Shown here piece by piece: positions 1-8,969 of a stretch of DNA of 64,000 nt. The stretch is from Vibrio sinensis (GTDB lineage Bacteria; Pseudomonadota; Gammaproteobacteria; Enterobacterales; Vibrionaceae), in contig NZ_QVMU01000014.1 of NCBI RefSeq assembly GCF_003605645.1, forward strand, positions 47,496 to 111,495, given 5' to 3'. A program made the position numbers and the translations under genes. The notes beneath the pieces were generated by a model, which worked only from the letters and a program-made list of their open reading frames with translations, had not been told where the DNA came from and made no database searches. Position 1 is the first letter of the stretch. Each line of letters opens with the position of its first letter.

Positions 1-899
1 CTTAGAATCAAAACATCAATAGCAAAAATACTCACGAGCAACCATTTTAGTGTCGCGGGTCGATCTTTATAAACCATTAAAGCAATGATGCCAGACAGCA
101 TTGTCGCAGCAAATAAAGCACTGTTACCCATTCTGGATCGAGTCATCACTAAGGTAATAACCATGTTGATAATAGCCAAACGAGACAACATCTTAGTAGA
201 CATAATGCTACTCAGTATTCCTGACAATATCTCTCGAAAACCAATTGAATTTCGTTGATTGAGATCTGCGACAATCAAACCAATCCCGATACAGATACAC
301 ATCAATAGATAATTAGCTAAATGATTTTTATACACAAATGATCCTGTCGCAATATTTGTCTCACTGAGATTAAAAACCAACGAATGTGTGGTCCCTATCA
401 AGACGTTAATCGCACCGTAAATAGCCTGAAAGGTACCGCTAATGATCAAGGCCATCATTAACCACTTAATACGCTGTGTAGTATGTACGGTTAAGATGAC
501 AATCAAAGAGAACAATAGGTAGTTCATACCTTTCAACCACGATATGTAAGTCGCCCCGGGATCTAGAGATAGGTAACCATAGGTCGCATCTACCATTAGG
601 TAAGCAGAAAAGGCATTAGGGGAAATCACTTGAAGCATAGCTAGAGGTATAGGAAGTAGCTGCACGAAAACCCATACCTGAAACAGAGAAAAAGGCAGTA
701 AAAACCAGCGGTAACTATTGAGCCCATCCAATATTTGACCTTTTTTATGACGATATAGATCAAGAAACAAAATAAATGCCGTAAATGCTATCCATAGCTC
801 CGAGATGGTCCAAGCCCAAACTCTATTTGAACCGAGTGGAATGGGGAGCCAAATTAATAGACAACACAGGCTGTAGAAACAATATTTTTCAATTTTCAT
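1..899 (-). CDS. O-antigen ligase/polymerase-like membrane protein, partial (C-terminus off the left edge)
   Basis: An open frame runs from an ATG at 899 to the window edge with no stop; a TAA lies in frame shortly upstream, so the start is bounded. About 299 residues are visible. It is very hydrophobic, begins near residue 20 with PLGSNRVWAW, has FVYKNHLANYL around residues 188-198 and TRSRMGN around 253-259. This arrangement is typical of the WaaL/Wzy_C O-antigen ligase superfamily, where a periplasmic loop with an NHxA-type motif precedes an SR(M/G)G helix. Those proteins join or polymerise undecaprenyl-linked glycans in the inner membrane. It is separated from the exopolysaccharide operon by a plus-strand porin gene, so it may belong to another unit. 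Ligase versus polymerase cannot be decided. Confidence 0.75.
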   Translation of the reverse strand, partial: MKIEKYCFYSLCCLLIWLPIPLGSNRVWAWTISELWIAFTAFILFLDLYRHKKGQILDGLNSYRWFLLPFSLFQVWVFVQLLPIPLAMLQVISPNAFSAYLMVDATYGYLSLDPGATYISWLKGMNYLLFSLIVILTVHTTQRIKWLMMALIISGTFQAIYGAINVLIGTTHSLVFNLSETNIATGSFVYKNHLANYLLMCICIGIGLIVADLNQRNSIGFREILSGILSSIMSTKMLSRLAIINMVITLVMTRSRMGNSALFAATMLSGIIALMVYKDRPATLKWLLVSIFAIDVLIL

Positions 900-1144
900 G
901 GAAATATTTAACCGTTATAAGCTTGCTGCTATCATTCATTAAATTCTTCTTTTGTTGCCATATTTGCAGATGTGTGAGTAGTGTGTGATTTCGCTAAAAA
1001 TAAGTCAAAATGCTCCGATATAAAACGCAAGACTTCTCATATATAGGACAAACTTTCTCTCTGGCTTGTATTATATTTGCCAGTCTGTCATGACGACTCA
1101 CTGGTCTTCATCGATGCACTCAAATTTTATTCAATGGATGAATC

Positions 1145-2116
1145 ATGAAAACGAGATATCTCGCCACCTCATTAATACTAGCCTTTAGTGCCCCCTCATC
1201 ATTCGCCTATGAAATCATTGATAATGACGTTGCCTATTTACATTTTTATGGACAAGTAAAGGCAAGAGCTTTATTTCTTGATGAACAACCGAATGATTAT
1301 ACTTTTGGCGACTCTAAAATCGGAGTTCTTGGTCGCTACGCAATCACTGACCTTATTTCACTTTCTGCTGGAACAGAAGCTCAAATTAACTTTGATGCTG
1401 ACGAAGATAGAAATGAAGAGGACTTATATGTATCTCAATACTTCGTAGGGATATATGGAGAGGGGCTCGGTTCTATTACTTACGGGAAACACAATACCTC
1501 TTCAGATGACCTCAATGGTGTTGATTACTCAGAAGCATTTGGCGGTAGCGCAAACTTAAACGCAGTTGGTGTAAAAGGCGATACAATTAAGTACGTTTAC
1601 GACACAGATGTGTTTACTGCAAATGCCACGTATGGCTTTGAGAATGGGGATTTAAATCGAGAAATAGCAGAACTATTTGGCCGATATAATTTAGCAGACA
1701 TGGTCATTATCGCGGGTATTGGTAATTCAACGACAAATACAACACGAAGCCAAACTGATGCTACCTACTTCCAAACAACCGTGAAGTTTGAAATGGGTGA
1801 TACTAATATTGGTGCTACTTATTATTACAACTCAACGACAAACAAACTCTCTCGTATCAATTCTGTCGATAAAAATGCGCTTGCTATCGCGGGACAAATC
1901 GCCTTTCTCGAAACTCTAACGGGTTATAGCGGCTATGAAGTCGTGGCGCAATCGTCCGATAATATTGCATTAGATGGTAACTTCTATAATGCTTATCTTG
2001 GCGCCTCTTATCTACCATTGGAGTGGTTAAAGTTCTTTGCTGAGGCTAATCATGTCAATCCAATCAACTCAGCCAATGAAGTTAACTTTGGTATTGGTGC
2101 TGTCGCTGTATGGTAA
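1145..2116 (+). CDS. Outer-membrane porin (Gram-negative porin family)
   Basis: A 323-residue protein with a clear Sec signal peptide (cleavage likely after residue 21, SSFA/YEI). The mature part is rich in alternating aromatic and polar residues, contains YGQVKARALF near its start and the YGEGLGSITYGKHNTSSDD loop typical of OmpU/OmpC-type trimeric porins, and ends in a hydrophobic-aromatic terminus (VAVW) as expected for BAM recognition. It is slightly short compared with OmpU-type proteins (about 330-350). It stands alone on the plus strand between two minus-strand polysaccharide-related genes. Its substrate cannot be read from the sequence; a role in polymer export is only a guess from position. 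Confidence 0.82.
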   Translation: MKTRYLATSLILAFSAPSSFAYEIIDNDVAYLHFYGQVKARALFLDEQPNDYTFGDSKIGVLGRYAITDLISLSAGTEAQINFDADEDRNEEDLYVSQYFVGIYGEGLGSITYGKHNTSSDDLNGVDYSEAFGGSANLNAVGVKGDTIKYVYDTDVFTANATYGFENGDLNREIAELFGRYNLADMVIIAGIGNSTTNTTRSQTDATYFQTTVKFEMGDTNIGATYYYNSTTNKLSRINSVDKNALAIAGQIAFLETLTGYSGYEVVAQSSDNIALDGNFYNAYLGASYLPLEWLKFFAEANHVNPINSANEVNFGIGAVAVW

Positions 2117-2173
2117 ACTTCAGCGATCAACGAAGAGCACTCACTCAAACGTAAGCACTCTATTTAAGTGTCT

Positions 2174-2200
2174 AAAATGGCGTTATTAATACGCCTTTTA
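2174..2200. terminator. Possible bidirectional terminator between the porin and the exopolysaccharide operon
   Basis: GGCGT and ACGCC form a 5-bp stem around a 7-nt loop, flanked by AAAAT on the left and TTTTAATT on the right. It lies between convergent genes and overlaps the stop codon of the minus-strand gene. The stem is short, so it is a weak call. Confidence 0.4.
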
Positions 2201-2632
2201 ATTAACGGACACTGGCTCTTTCTTAGTAGGAGCATTCGGTACTAAACTGGGTTCAACAATACCTGCGGCTGTCGCTTCTGCTACTACTGTTGGGTCAATA
2301 CCTGCATTAATGGCGGCAATCGTCACATCTTCACTCGTTACCCCTAATGACAGAGCCATTGCTGTTAACTCTTCAACACGATCAGGGTGCGTTGAATAAA
2401 GCAACGTCAATATTTCTGATAAATCACTTGGTCTTAACGCAATCACCTGTGAAAGGAATAACTCAATATTATCGATAAATGTATGTTGAGAAAATGCATT
2501 AACTAATGCTGTTGGTGTTACTAGTGAATCAACAAATAAATCATCAAGTTGCTTTTGAGACATGACTTCAGCATTTACATGAAAGCTGGTTATTATTGAT
2601 AATGTTAATGACGCTAATTTTAACTTTCTCAT
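2198..2632 (-). CDS. Small exported protein of unknown function, last gene of the exopolysaccharide operon
   Basis: 144 residues from the ATG at 2632, which has a good Shine-Dalgarno (AAGGAAAACT before ATG); a longer in-frame reading to 2674 lacks one. The N-terminus MRKLKLASLTLSIITSFHVNA is a likely signal peptide. The mature protein is Ala/Val/Thr-rich and mostly helical; its C-terminal half repeats short segments of the kind VTIAAINAGIDPTVVAEATA, suggestive of small helical repeats. No cysteines and no catalytic motif are seen. It follows the 222-residue exported protein by about 110 bp. No recognised family; a periplasmic accessory role in polymer assembly is inferred only from position. 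Confidence 0.65.
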   Translation of the reverse strand: MRKLKLASLTLSIITSFHVNAEVMSQKQLDDLFVDSLVTPTALVNAFSQHTFIDNIELFLSQVIALRPSDLSEILTLLYSTHPDRVEELTAMALSLGVTSEDVTIAAINAGIDPTVVAEATAAGIVEPSLVPNAPTKKEPVSVN

Positions 2633-2739
2633 AGTTTTCCTTGTTCTACTCAATCCATGCAAATAGACCGGCATACTATTAACTAATATATTTTATTAAC
2701 CGTATGACACCCTAATTAATCTCTCAACATCAATATATG

Positions 2740-3408
2740 CTATCGACAAAAATAGGGCCTAACATTGTTAAATGAGTATATCGCACACGCTCGCTCACCG
2801 ACTAAAGGCATCTTGAGAATTTGATCATATTGCCAGTTTTTCATCTTATATCGCTTCATATCTAACAAATAAGACACGGCAACTTTCCTATCTACACTTT
2901 CTAGCTCTGGCCAAGATGACAAATAGAAAATAAGCGTATTAATCAGTGTATATCTTTCAAACTCCCCAAGTTGGACAGCCAAGCGATATTGTTCAAGAAT
3001 GTCACTATGTGGGGCATCCAAACGCCACATGATGTTTGCTTTTTGAATAACTAATGTGGAATCTAATGGTCTTTTTTTCTGTTGCTCTTCAATATTATTT
3101 AGCGCTCTTTGGTTGAACAATTGCCACTGTTTTTCATCATCACGATTCACATAAGCCATCCATGCGTTGTAATTCGACCGCTCAGACAAATCGAGAAAAA
3201 AAGAAGGTAATAAATAGGGCAAGTCCAACTGAGACTCAACAAGAGAATTAGCCGGTAATTCTTTGAGCGTACTTTTCTTAACGTCATCAAGCGTCGTTGC
3301 TAATGCTAATCGATGTAGATTCACCACCCCTTTCGCACCACTTAAAAAAAAGAGTGCGGCGCATAGGGTCATCAACATAATTAAACTAAAGCGATGGCGC
3401 GATAGCAT
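2740..3408 (-). CDS. Exported/anchored protein of the exopolysaccharide operon, VpsP-like position
   Basis: 222 residues with an N-terminal hydrophobic segment (residues about 8-24, SLIMLMTLCAALFFL) that could be a signal anchor. The rest is soluble and helical, TPR-like in feel, with two cysteines close to the C-terminus (ERACAIYSF and YFCR), possibly a disulfide in the periplasm. Its start overlaps the end of the upstream polymerase gene by 23 bp, so the two are probably translationally coupled. Vibrio vps-like clusters carry small proteins of this kind (VpsP, VpsQ) near the polymerase and kinase, but the identity here is by context and general appearance, not by motif. Confidence 0.6.
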   Translation of the reverse strand: MLSRHRFSLIMLMTLCAALFFLSGAKGVVNLHRLALATTLDDVKKSTLKELPANSLVESQLDLPYLLPSFFLDLSERSNYNAWMAYVNRDDEKQWQLFNQRALNNIEEQQKKRPLDSTLVIQKANIMWRLDAPHSDILEQYRLAVQLGEFERYTLINTLIFYLSSWPELESVDRKVAVSYLLDMKRYKMKNWQYDQILKMPLVGERACAIYSFNNVRPYFCR

Positions 3409-4669
3409 GGCCGCTCCTTAGTTCGTTAGCCTTTTCTTTAACAGAGGAACTGTTTTTGTTATCGACGATTCGATAGCGAACAAAAAGAAAACCCAATGCA
3501 AATGGCGCAATATAACGCGCTTCAATAGACATAAAGAAAGAAGTGCACAATACAAGAAAGAGCAGAATTGCAAAGTCATAAGGCATTCGATTTTTGATAA
3601 AAAATCGAAATAATCGCCCAACATATTTAATATAAAAATAGAGAAAAAATAGCCCGCCAAAAATCACCCAATCAAAAAAGAATGATTTGGTTGACACACT
3701 TTTAGTCTCCCCGACAACAAGGTATGAAGCAAACTCTTTAAAATTCAGCAGACGAGGAAAAAGTCTATCAACGAAATTTAGCGCATCAACACCATATTCA
3801 TACATCGCAGGCAGAAAACCAAATAACCCCGCCCCTAGCGGACGATGAATCAAAGAGAATACAGATGTCATAATTGCTGTGCTACGCGTGGCTATACTGG
3901 TGTAGTTTTCAAGATCATTGACAATCGACGGACCAATAATGGTGCTGACCACAATCGAGCCACTGATGGCGAGCACTGCAATACCGATCACTTTATGTAA
4001 TAGGTTAATTCTTGAAAAGACGGCAAATGTCATAACAACAGTAATCAGAAAACTAACCAGCGTACCCTTCGATGTAATCAACGTGATGCAAGCAATCATA
4101 AAGACCGACAACAACAATAGGTTGATACGATAAACCGCTGCTAACAGCAAACCTGCGAGAACAAACTGAAACCCAAAGGTACTCGCTTCAAGTGTAAATC
4201 CCCTCATTCGATGAGGTGCATGTGCCGAGTTATAGTGTATAGGTGAGGTACCATTAATAAATCCTCTTGCAACCAAGTTCGCTACAAACGAAAAAATAAC
4301 GATAGCCGCTATGAGAGCGACGCCTTGATACAAGCGTTTCTCATCTATTTTAATCACGGTTAAAAACACAATGATGAGAGGAATCACCATCACAAAGAAG
4401 CGCATTCCTCGATCAATTAAAAATGCTTTATCGTAATGGGCATAAAACAAAGACAGTAAAACAAATGAATAGGCAAAAAATGCAAACAGGAGCTTTACAG
4501 CGTGAAACTCCGTTTTTGACAGAGTTTGATACTGCAATAAGATTTTAAGACCAAGTAGAGGAATAAGAATAATCCCCATTGGAGCAGTAAAGATCCCCCC
4601 GATTGATGCCAGCATCGTATTTTCAAAAGGGATGAATACACATAGTAATATGAATAATGCCTTGTCCAT
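3386..4669 (-). CDS. Wzy-like polysaccharide polymerase, multi-spanning membrane protein
   Basis: 427 residues with about 10-11 predicted membrane helices and a larger periplasmic loop (roughly residues 270-330, containing RPLGAGLFGFLPAMYEYGVD). RMRGFTLEASTFGF in the first half and the GAGLFGF loop are typical of O-antigen/EPS polymerases, whose overall sequence is poorly conserved. It would link repeat units on undecaprenyl pyrophosphate at the periplasmic face. It starts 8 bp after the end of the upstream glycosyltransferase (4678-5757) and overlaps the 222-residue gene, so it is in the operon. A flippase cannot be excluded, but the loop pattern favours polymerase. Confidence 0.7.
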   Translation of the reverse strand: MDKALFILLCVFIPFENTMLASIGGIFTAPMGIILIPLLGLKILLQYQTLSKTEFHAVKLLFAFFAYSFVLLSLFYAHYDKAFLIDRGMRFFVMVIPLIIVFLTVIKIDEKRLYQGVALIAAIVIFSFVANLVARGFINGTSPIHYNSAHAPHRMRGFTLEASTFGFQFVLAGLLLAAVYRINLLLLSVFMIACITLITSKGTLVSFLITVVMTFAVFSRINLLHKVIGIAVLAISGSIVVSTIIGPSIVNDLENYTSIATRSTAIMTSVFSLIHRPLGAGLFGFLPAMYEYGVDALNFVDRLFPRLLNFKEFASYLVVGETKSVSTKSFFFDWVIFGGLFFLYFYIKYVGRLFRFFIKNRMPYDFAILLFLVLCTSFFMSIEARYIAPFALGFLFVRYRIVDNKNSSSVKEKANELRSGHAIAPSL

Positions 4670-4677
4670 TTATTCTC

Positions 4678-5757
4678 CTAACGAAGCTCACTAAAAGAAC
4701 GGGCATAGGTTTGATTCATCACATCTTCATGGAAATTATCTTCAAAATGCGTAACACATTGGCTTCTGTCTATATGTAGATAGGCCTTTTCAGCGATAAT
4801 TTTGTGCAATACTCGTTTTAACGAGTCTTCATCTTCAAGGTCATAAAGCCATCCAACAGCATCAGAAATCATATGTGCCAAAGATCCTACTTTCGAAGCG
4901 AGTACCGGGGTTCCATTTCGTAATGACTCCGCAACAATGAGCCCAAAACCTTCCCATAATGAGGGAACAATAACCAAATCGGATTGAGCAAAAAAACGGT
5001 CCAACTCCTGGTTGGCAACCCAACCTAATCGATTAATCTGCAAACCAGCCCAAGGTTTTGCTAATAAAATATCAAGCTCTGGGCAATCATTTCTCACTGG
5101 TTCACCAATCACAGTTAAAACCACATTACACCCTGCTAAATCAATCGCTTCTAAAGTCTGTAAAAAAATGTGGAGGCCTTTTTGCTTATCAAGTCGACCA
5201 ACAAACAAAAGATTAATTTGATCTGATGAACGAGAGATTACACTAACCTGGTTACTCGGACGTACACCGTTCCAAACCAGTTTCAGCTTACGTGACTGTA
5301 TCCCGATCTCTATGGCTGAATTATATTCGTATCTGGAAATACAATAAATTTGATCGCAAAATATCGCTAAAATACGCTCGACTGCGATGTAAATATTGCG
5401 GTAAATCGTATTCTTCCATTGCTGTTCATATTCAATATCAAACGCCCATCCATGACTGCAATAACAAAGACGAACATTGTGATATTTCGCAATAGGATAA
5501 ATCAGAGGACGTAATAATCCAGAAAATGTACTGTGGAGAAATAGTACATCATATTGTTTTATACCTAACTTAAAAATAACGATATAAAACAACACCAAAA
5601 CATTAAATGGTCTAAATTTACTTGGTTTAATCGCAACGTCTGAACGTTCGTAGCCTATCGCCAAAAAGTGATTATCTACCTGACTAGAACGAGACAATGA
5701 CTCAAAGTAGGTTTCAATACCACCTTGCGTTGTCTCTGAAACATTCAGTACTTTCAT
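4678..5757 (-). CDS. Glycosyltransferase family 4-like, exopolysaccharide
   Basis: 359 residues in two Rossmann-like halves (GT-B fold). The N-terminal half begins MKVLNVSETTQGGIETYFESL, the glycine-rich acceptor loop common in GT4 enzymes. The C-terminal half has LLFVGRLDKQKGL (about 183-195) followed by the nucleotide-sugar site SLWEGFGLIVAESLRNGTPV (about 268-287) with the E-x7-E arrangement. It probably adds one sugar to the lipid-linked repeat unit at the cytoplasmic membrane face. Its ATG overlaps the stop of the next upstream gene by one base (TAATG), indicating translational coupling. Donor sugar unknown. Confidence 0.85.
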   Translation of the reverse strand: MKVLNVSETTQGGIETYFESLSRSSQVDNHFLAIGYERSDVAIKPSKFRPFNVLVLFYIVIFKLGIKQYDVLFLHSTFSGLLRPLIYPIAKYHNVRLCYCSHGWAFDIEYEQQWKNTIYRNIYIAVERILAIFCDQIYCISRYEYNSAIEIGIQSRKLKLVWNGVRPSNQVSVISRSSDQINLLFVGRLDKQKGLHIFLQTLEAIDLAGCNVVLTVIGEPVRNDCPELDILLAKPWAGLQINRLGWVANQELDRFFAQSDLVIVPSLWEGFGLIVAESLRNGTPVLASKVGSLAHMISDAVGWLYDLEDEDSLKRVLHKIIAEKAYLHIDRSQCVTHFEDNFHEDVMNQTYARSFSELR

Positions 5758-6716
5758 TATTTGTTCACCATGCTAACTCGGCGTAATAGAGTGAATTTCG
5801 TTGCCGAATCCAATTTAAAAAGAATACGTAGCAAAAAAACAACCAGAGCATACTTAGTCAATCTATAGGTGATTTTTCCATATAAAAAGTGGCTGTTATT
5901 TACTATTGCATCAAAAACATGCGTATCTTCTGTTTTATTTCTAATAAGGAATTTCAATAAATTAATATAACAAGTGGCTACGAAAAAATTCACATCTTCC
6001 GCTTTAGCTGACTGTTTAGCTCTAGCCTCGATACAATGAAAAGCATCTATATGGGTAATATCTTTTTCCACCATCAAACTGTTGATAGCCGAGCCAGCTC
6101 TCATCACATGATTGTAAAAAAAACGGTTTGAAATATACGTTTGTTGTGAATGGGCTAAGTATTCAATAATGAAGAGTACATCTTCACTGAAATGTAAACT
6201 TTCATCAAATCGGACGTTATTAAGGTCTATAATCCGACGTGAAATTGCCATGCTACAAATATGAACACGAATGTCCTTTGACAAGAACTTTGTCAAAGCC
6301 TGATTTCCAGACATAATCTCTTGTTGATTAGATACTTTATCAACATAGGAATCCGACATTTTCTTAAAAGAAAAAAGGACACTGTCCAGCGTTTGGTTCT
6401 TATCAAATACTTCATCTAAATAACTAAAAATACCGTTATTGTATGAGTCATCTGAATCTAGAAAGAGCAAAAAATCGCCTCTCGCTTTTTCTATACCATA
6501 ATTTCTAGCTGTGGAAACACCGCCATTCTCCTTACGATACAGCTTTACTTGGTTTGATATAATTTCAAAATCAATTGCTTGAGATGAGCCATCATCAATC
6601 AAGACCAATTCAATATCATCCGATTGTCGCTGACGACACTCTGCTTCGAACCAATCGACAATGGATTTCACGTAATCAAAAGTATTATAAACCGGTACGA
6701 TTACTGAATATTTCAT
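5757..6716 (-). CDS. Glycosyltransferase family 2, exopolysaccharide
   Basis: 319 residues of GT-A fold. It starts with YSVIVPVYNTFDYVKSIV, has LVLIDDGSS at about 37-45 and the metal-binding DxD-like FLDSDDSYN near residue 90, preceded by NGGVSTARNYG. These are the standard GT2 landmarks. The C-terminal part is helical and probably holds acceptor specificity and membrane contact. Its start overlaps the stop of the upstream GT4 gene by four bases (ATGA) and its stop overlaps the following gene by one. Sugar donor and acceptor cannot be read from the sequence. Confidence 0.85.
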   Translation of the reverse strand: MKYSVIVPVYNTFDYVKSIVDWFEAECRQRQSDDIELVLIDDGSSQAIDFEIISNQVKLYRKENGGVSTARNYGIEKARGDFLLFLDSDDSYNNGIFSYLDEVFDKNQTLDSVLFSFKKMSDSYVDKVSNQQEIMSGNQALTKFLSKDIRVHICSMAISRRIIDLNNVRFDESLHFSEDVLFIIEYLAHSQQTYISNRFFYNHVMRAGSAINSLMVEKDITHIDAFHCIEARAKQSAKAEDVNFFVATCYINLLKFLIRNKTEDTHVFDAIVNNSHFLYGKITYRLTKYALVVFLLRILFKLDSATKFTLLRRVSMVNK

Positions 6717-7750
6717 GCTAATGCCTCAATCCAAAGACGATCGACAACTGCACTCTCGGTTTCAGTCGCTTTTTCTAAAGCTCGAGTACTAAATGCCTGG
6801 TAAAGGTCGGCATCTTCGCAAATCTGAATAATACGCTCTGACAATACTGTTTCATCGTTAAAGGGGACCTTGTAGCCATTTTCTCCCTCATCAACAATCC
6901 AAGAAAGCGCATCAAAAGTATCAAAGGCGACGATTGGTAAACCTTGACTGCGTGCTTCAATCAATGTTTGTCCAAATCCCTCATAGCGAGATGTCATTAG
7001 AAAAAGCGAATACTGTTTCAAGGTCGATTCAACATCACTGGTCGGCCCTTTAAATTCAACGTTTGGTATCGTATTCAATGCCGCTTTAAGGGATGAAACT
7101 TCACTGTCGGTGCCATCACCATAGATATGCAAAACATAGTCTTGAGGTAGCTTTTTCATTGCTTCCAGCATGCTGGTAAAGTTTTTCTGCTCTTCATCAA
7201 TTCGAGCAATAGTGACTAGGCGTTTACCCACTTGAGAAACACGATTTGCGCTCGCTAACTTACAACCTCTAGGTATCACCTTGATCTTATTTTCCAACTG
7301 GGGAAAAAGTGCAACCAAAGCCTGTTGATCTTGTGCTGTGTAAACGGTGAACACATCAATAACGCGATGAAGCAACTGCATCACTAACTTAGAAAATGGC
7401 TTGAAATACACAGAGAATTTATTGGTCTGTACCAACACGATCTTACATTTCCGCATAACCGATATCGGTAAATATAAGAGATCGTTAGGGTGAAACAGAA
7501 TAACGACATCTCCAGCTTGAAGATCTATTTGACCTAGCGCTTTAACTTGATTCAATTTAGATGCTAATTTTCCATTTGCCCCAAAAGCACGATAACTTAC
7601 AGACTCATGTTCTGCGAAATGCTCATAGCTAGGATGATGTTCATAAAGCTCATAATTTTCACCGGGAAACAGTCGGTGTAGGCTGCGAATTAATGTCTCT
7701 ACACCACCCATCATGGTTGATTTTTGAGGGTTTACAGTAACAACTTTCAA
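6713..7750 (-). CDS. Glycosyltransferase family 4-like, exopolysaccharide
   Basis: 345 residues, GT-B fold. The N-terminus MKVVTVNPQKSTMMGGVETL carries the glycine-rich GGVETL loop. The C-terminal half shows LVTIARIDEEQKNF, HIYGDGTDSEVSSLKAAL, and the donor-site run TSRYEGFGQTLIEARSQGLP with the E-x7-E spacing. Four-base overlap (ATGA) with the following GT2 gene and an 11-bp gap to the dehydrogenase gene place it in the middle of the operon. It is likely to add a sugar to the undecaprenyl-linked oligosaccharide. Confidence 0.85.
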   Translation of the reverse strand: MKVVTVNPQKSTMMGGVETLIRSLHRLFPGENYELYEHHPSYEHFAEHESVSYRAFGANGKLASKLNQVKALGQIDLQAGDVVILFHPNDLLYLPISVMRKCKIVLVQTNKFSVYFKPFSKLVMQLLHRVIDVFTVYTAQDQQALVALFPQLENKIKVIPRGCKLASANRVSQVGKRLVTIARIDEEQKNFTSMLEAMKKLPQDYVLHIYGDGTDSEVSSLKAALNTIPNVEFKGPTSDVESTLKQYSLFLMTSRYEGFGQTLIEARSQGLPIVAFDTFDALSWIVDEGENGYKVPFNDETVLSERIIQICEDADLYQAFSTRALEKATETESAVVDRLWIEALA

Positions 7751-7761
7751 TGATTCTTCCT

Positions 7762-8928
7762 CTAATCACTACCAAATAAATCACGGGTGTAAACTTTGCT
7801 TTCTACGTCTACCAATTGTTCAACCATTCTATTACTCACAATAACGTCACTCATTGCTTTGAAGCTCTCTAAATCATTCACTACTTCTGAATGAAAGAAA
7901 GTGGGTTCTTCTAATAGCGGTTCATAAACGATGACTTGAATCCCTTTCGCCTTAATCCTTTTCATTATTCCTTGAATGCTTGATGCGCGAAAATTATCCG
8001 AGCCCGCTTTCATGATGAGTCGATAAATCCCAACGGTCTTAGGCTTTTTACTGACAATTGACTCTGCGACAAAATCTTTACGGGTTGTGTTGGCGTCAAC
8101 GATGGCTTGAATCATGTTGTTGGGCACATCTTGATAGTTAGCAAGCAGCTGCTTTGTATCTTTAGGTAAGCAATAGCCCCCATAACCAAAAGACGGGTTG
8201 TTGTAGTGGTTACCAATACGTGGGTCTAACCCTACCCCTTGTATAATCTGACGGGCATCTAAATGATGACTTTCCGCATAAGAATCTAGTTCATTAAAAT
8301 AAGCGACTCGCATGGCTAAATAGGTATTTGAAAATAATTTAACCGCTTCGGCTTCAGTCGAATTGGTAAACAATACCGAAATATCTTCCTTTTCTGCTCC
8401 GTCACATAAGAGTTGAGCAAATGCCTGACCGCGTGTACCTACGTCACCGACAATAACTCGAGATGGATATAAGTTGTCGTAAAGCGCTTTACCCTCGCGC
8501 AAAAACTCAGGCGAGAAAATGACGTTATTAAATGCCTGTTGGTGTTTCACTTTTTCTGTATAGCCAACGGGAACCGTAGATTTAATTACCACGGTAGCCT
8601 CTGGGTTATAGCGCTTTACATCTTGAATCACAGATTCAACGGTTGAGGTATCAAAGAAGTTAGTTACCGGATCGTAGTTTGTCGGCGTAGCAATAATGAC
8701 ATATGATGCCCCATCATAAGCTAATTGCTTATCGACAGTTGCCGTCAGATTTAGCTCTCTATTTTCAAGAAACTCTTCAATCTCAACGTCTGAAATCGGT
8801 GATTTCCTCTGATTAATCTTATCGACTTTCTCTTGTTCTATATCTAAAGCGTAAACTTCATTATTCTGCGCTAGAAGGATAGCATTAGATAGACCTACAT
8901 ATCCTGTTCCGACAACTGTGATTTTCAC
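7762..8928 (-). CDS. ugd: UDP-glucose 6-dehydrogenase
   Basis: 388 residues with the three domains of the UDP-sugar dehydrogenase family: an N-terminal NAD-binding Rossmann fold ([20 protein letters not shown], GxGYVG), a central helical dimer domain ([20 protein letters not shown]) and a C-terminal UDP-binding domain. The catalytic cysteine lies in [15 protein letters not shown] (about residues 248-262). It oxidises UDP-glucose to UDP-glucuronate with two NAD+, so the polymer of this locus probably contains a uronic acid. The length matches UDP-glucose dehydrogenase (E. coli Ugd 388). UDP-ManNAc dehydrogenase is a relative but less likely given length and motif context. Confidence 0.9.
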   Translation of the reverse strand: MKITVVGTGYVGLSNAILLAQNNEVYALDIEQEKVDKINQRKSPISDVEIEEFLENRELNLTATVDKQLAYDGASYVIIATPTNYDPVTNFFDTSTVESVIQDVKRYNPEATVVIKSTVPVGYTEKVKHQQAFNNVIFSPEFLREGKALYDNLYPSRVIVGDVGTRGQAFAQLLCDGAEKEDISVLFTNSTEAEAVKLFSNTYLAMRVAYFNELDSYAESHHLDARQIIQGVGLDPRIGNHYNNPSFGYGGYCLPKDTKQLLANYQDVPNNMIQAIVDANTTRKDFVAESIVSKKPKTVGIYRLIMKAGSDNFRASSIQGIMKRIKAKGIQVIVYEPLLEEPTFFHSEVVNDLESFKAMSDVIVSNRMVEQLVDVESKVYTRDLFGSD

Positions 8929-8969
8929 ATTAAACTCCGTTAATTATAGGTAACCGATCATGATAAAAA

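Noticed and set aside
785..988. Plus-strand ORF of 67 codons
   Set aside because: It is antisense to the start of the ligase-like gene, has no ribosome-binding site and no protein-like pattern.
1072..1090. Sigma-54-like TGGC...TTGC upstream of the porin
   Set aside because: The spacing between the GG and GC elements is 14 rather than 10, so it cannot be a sigma-54 promoter.
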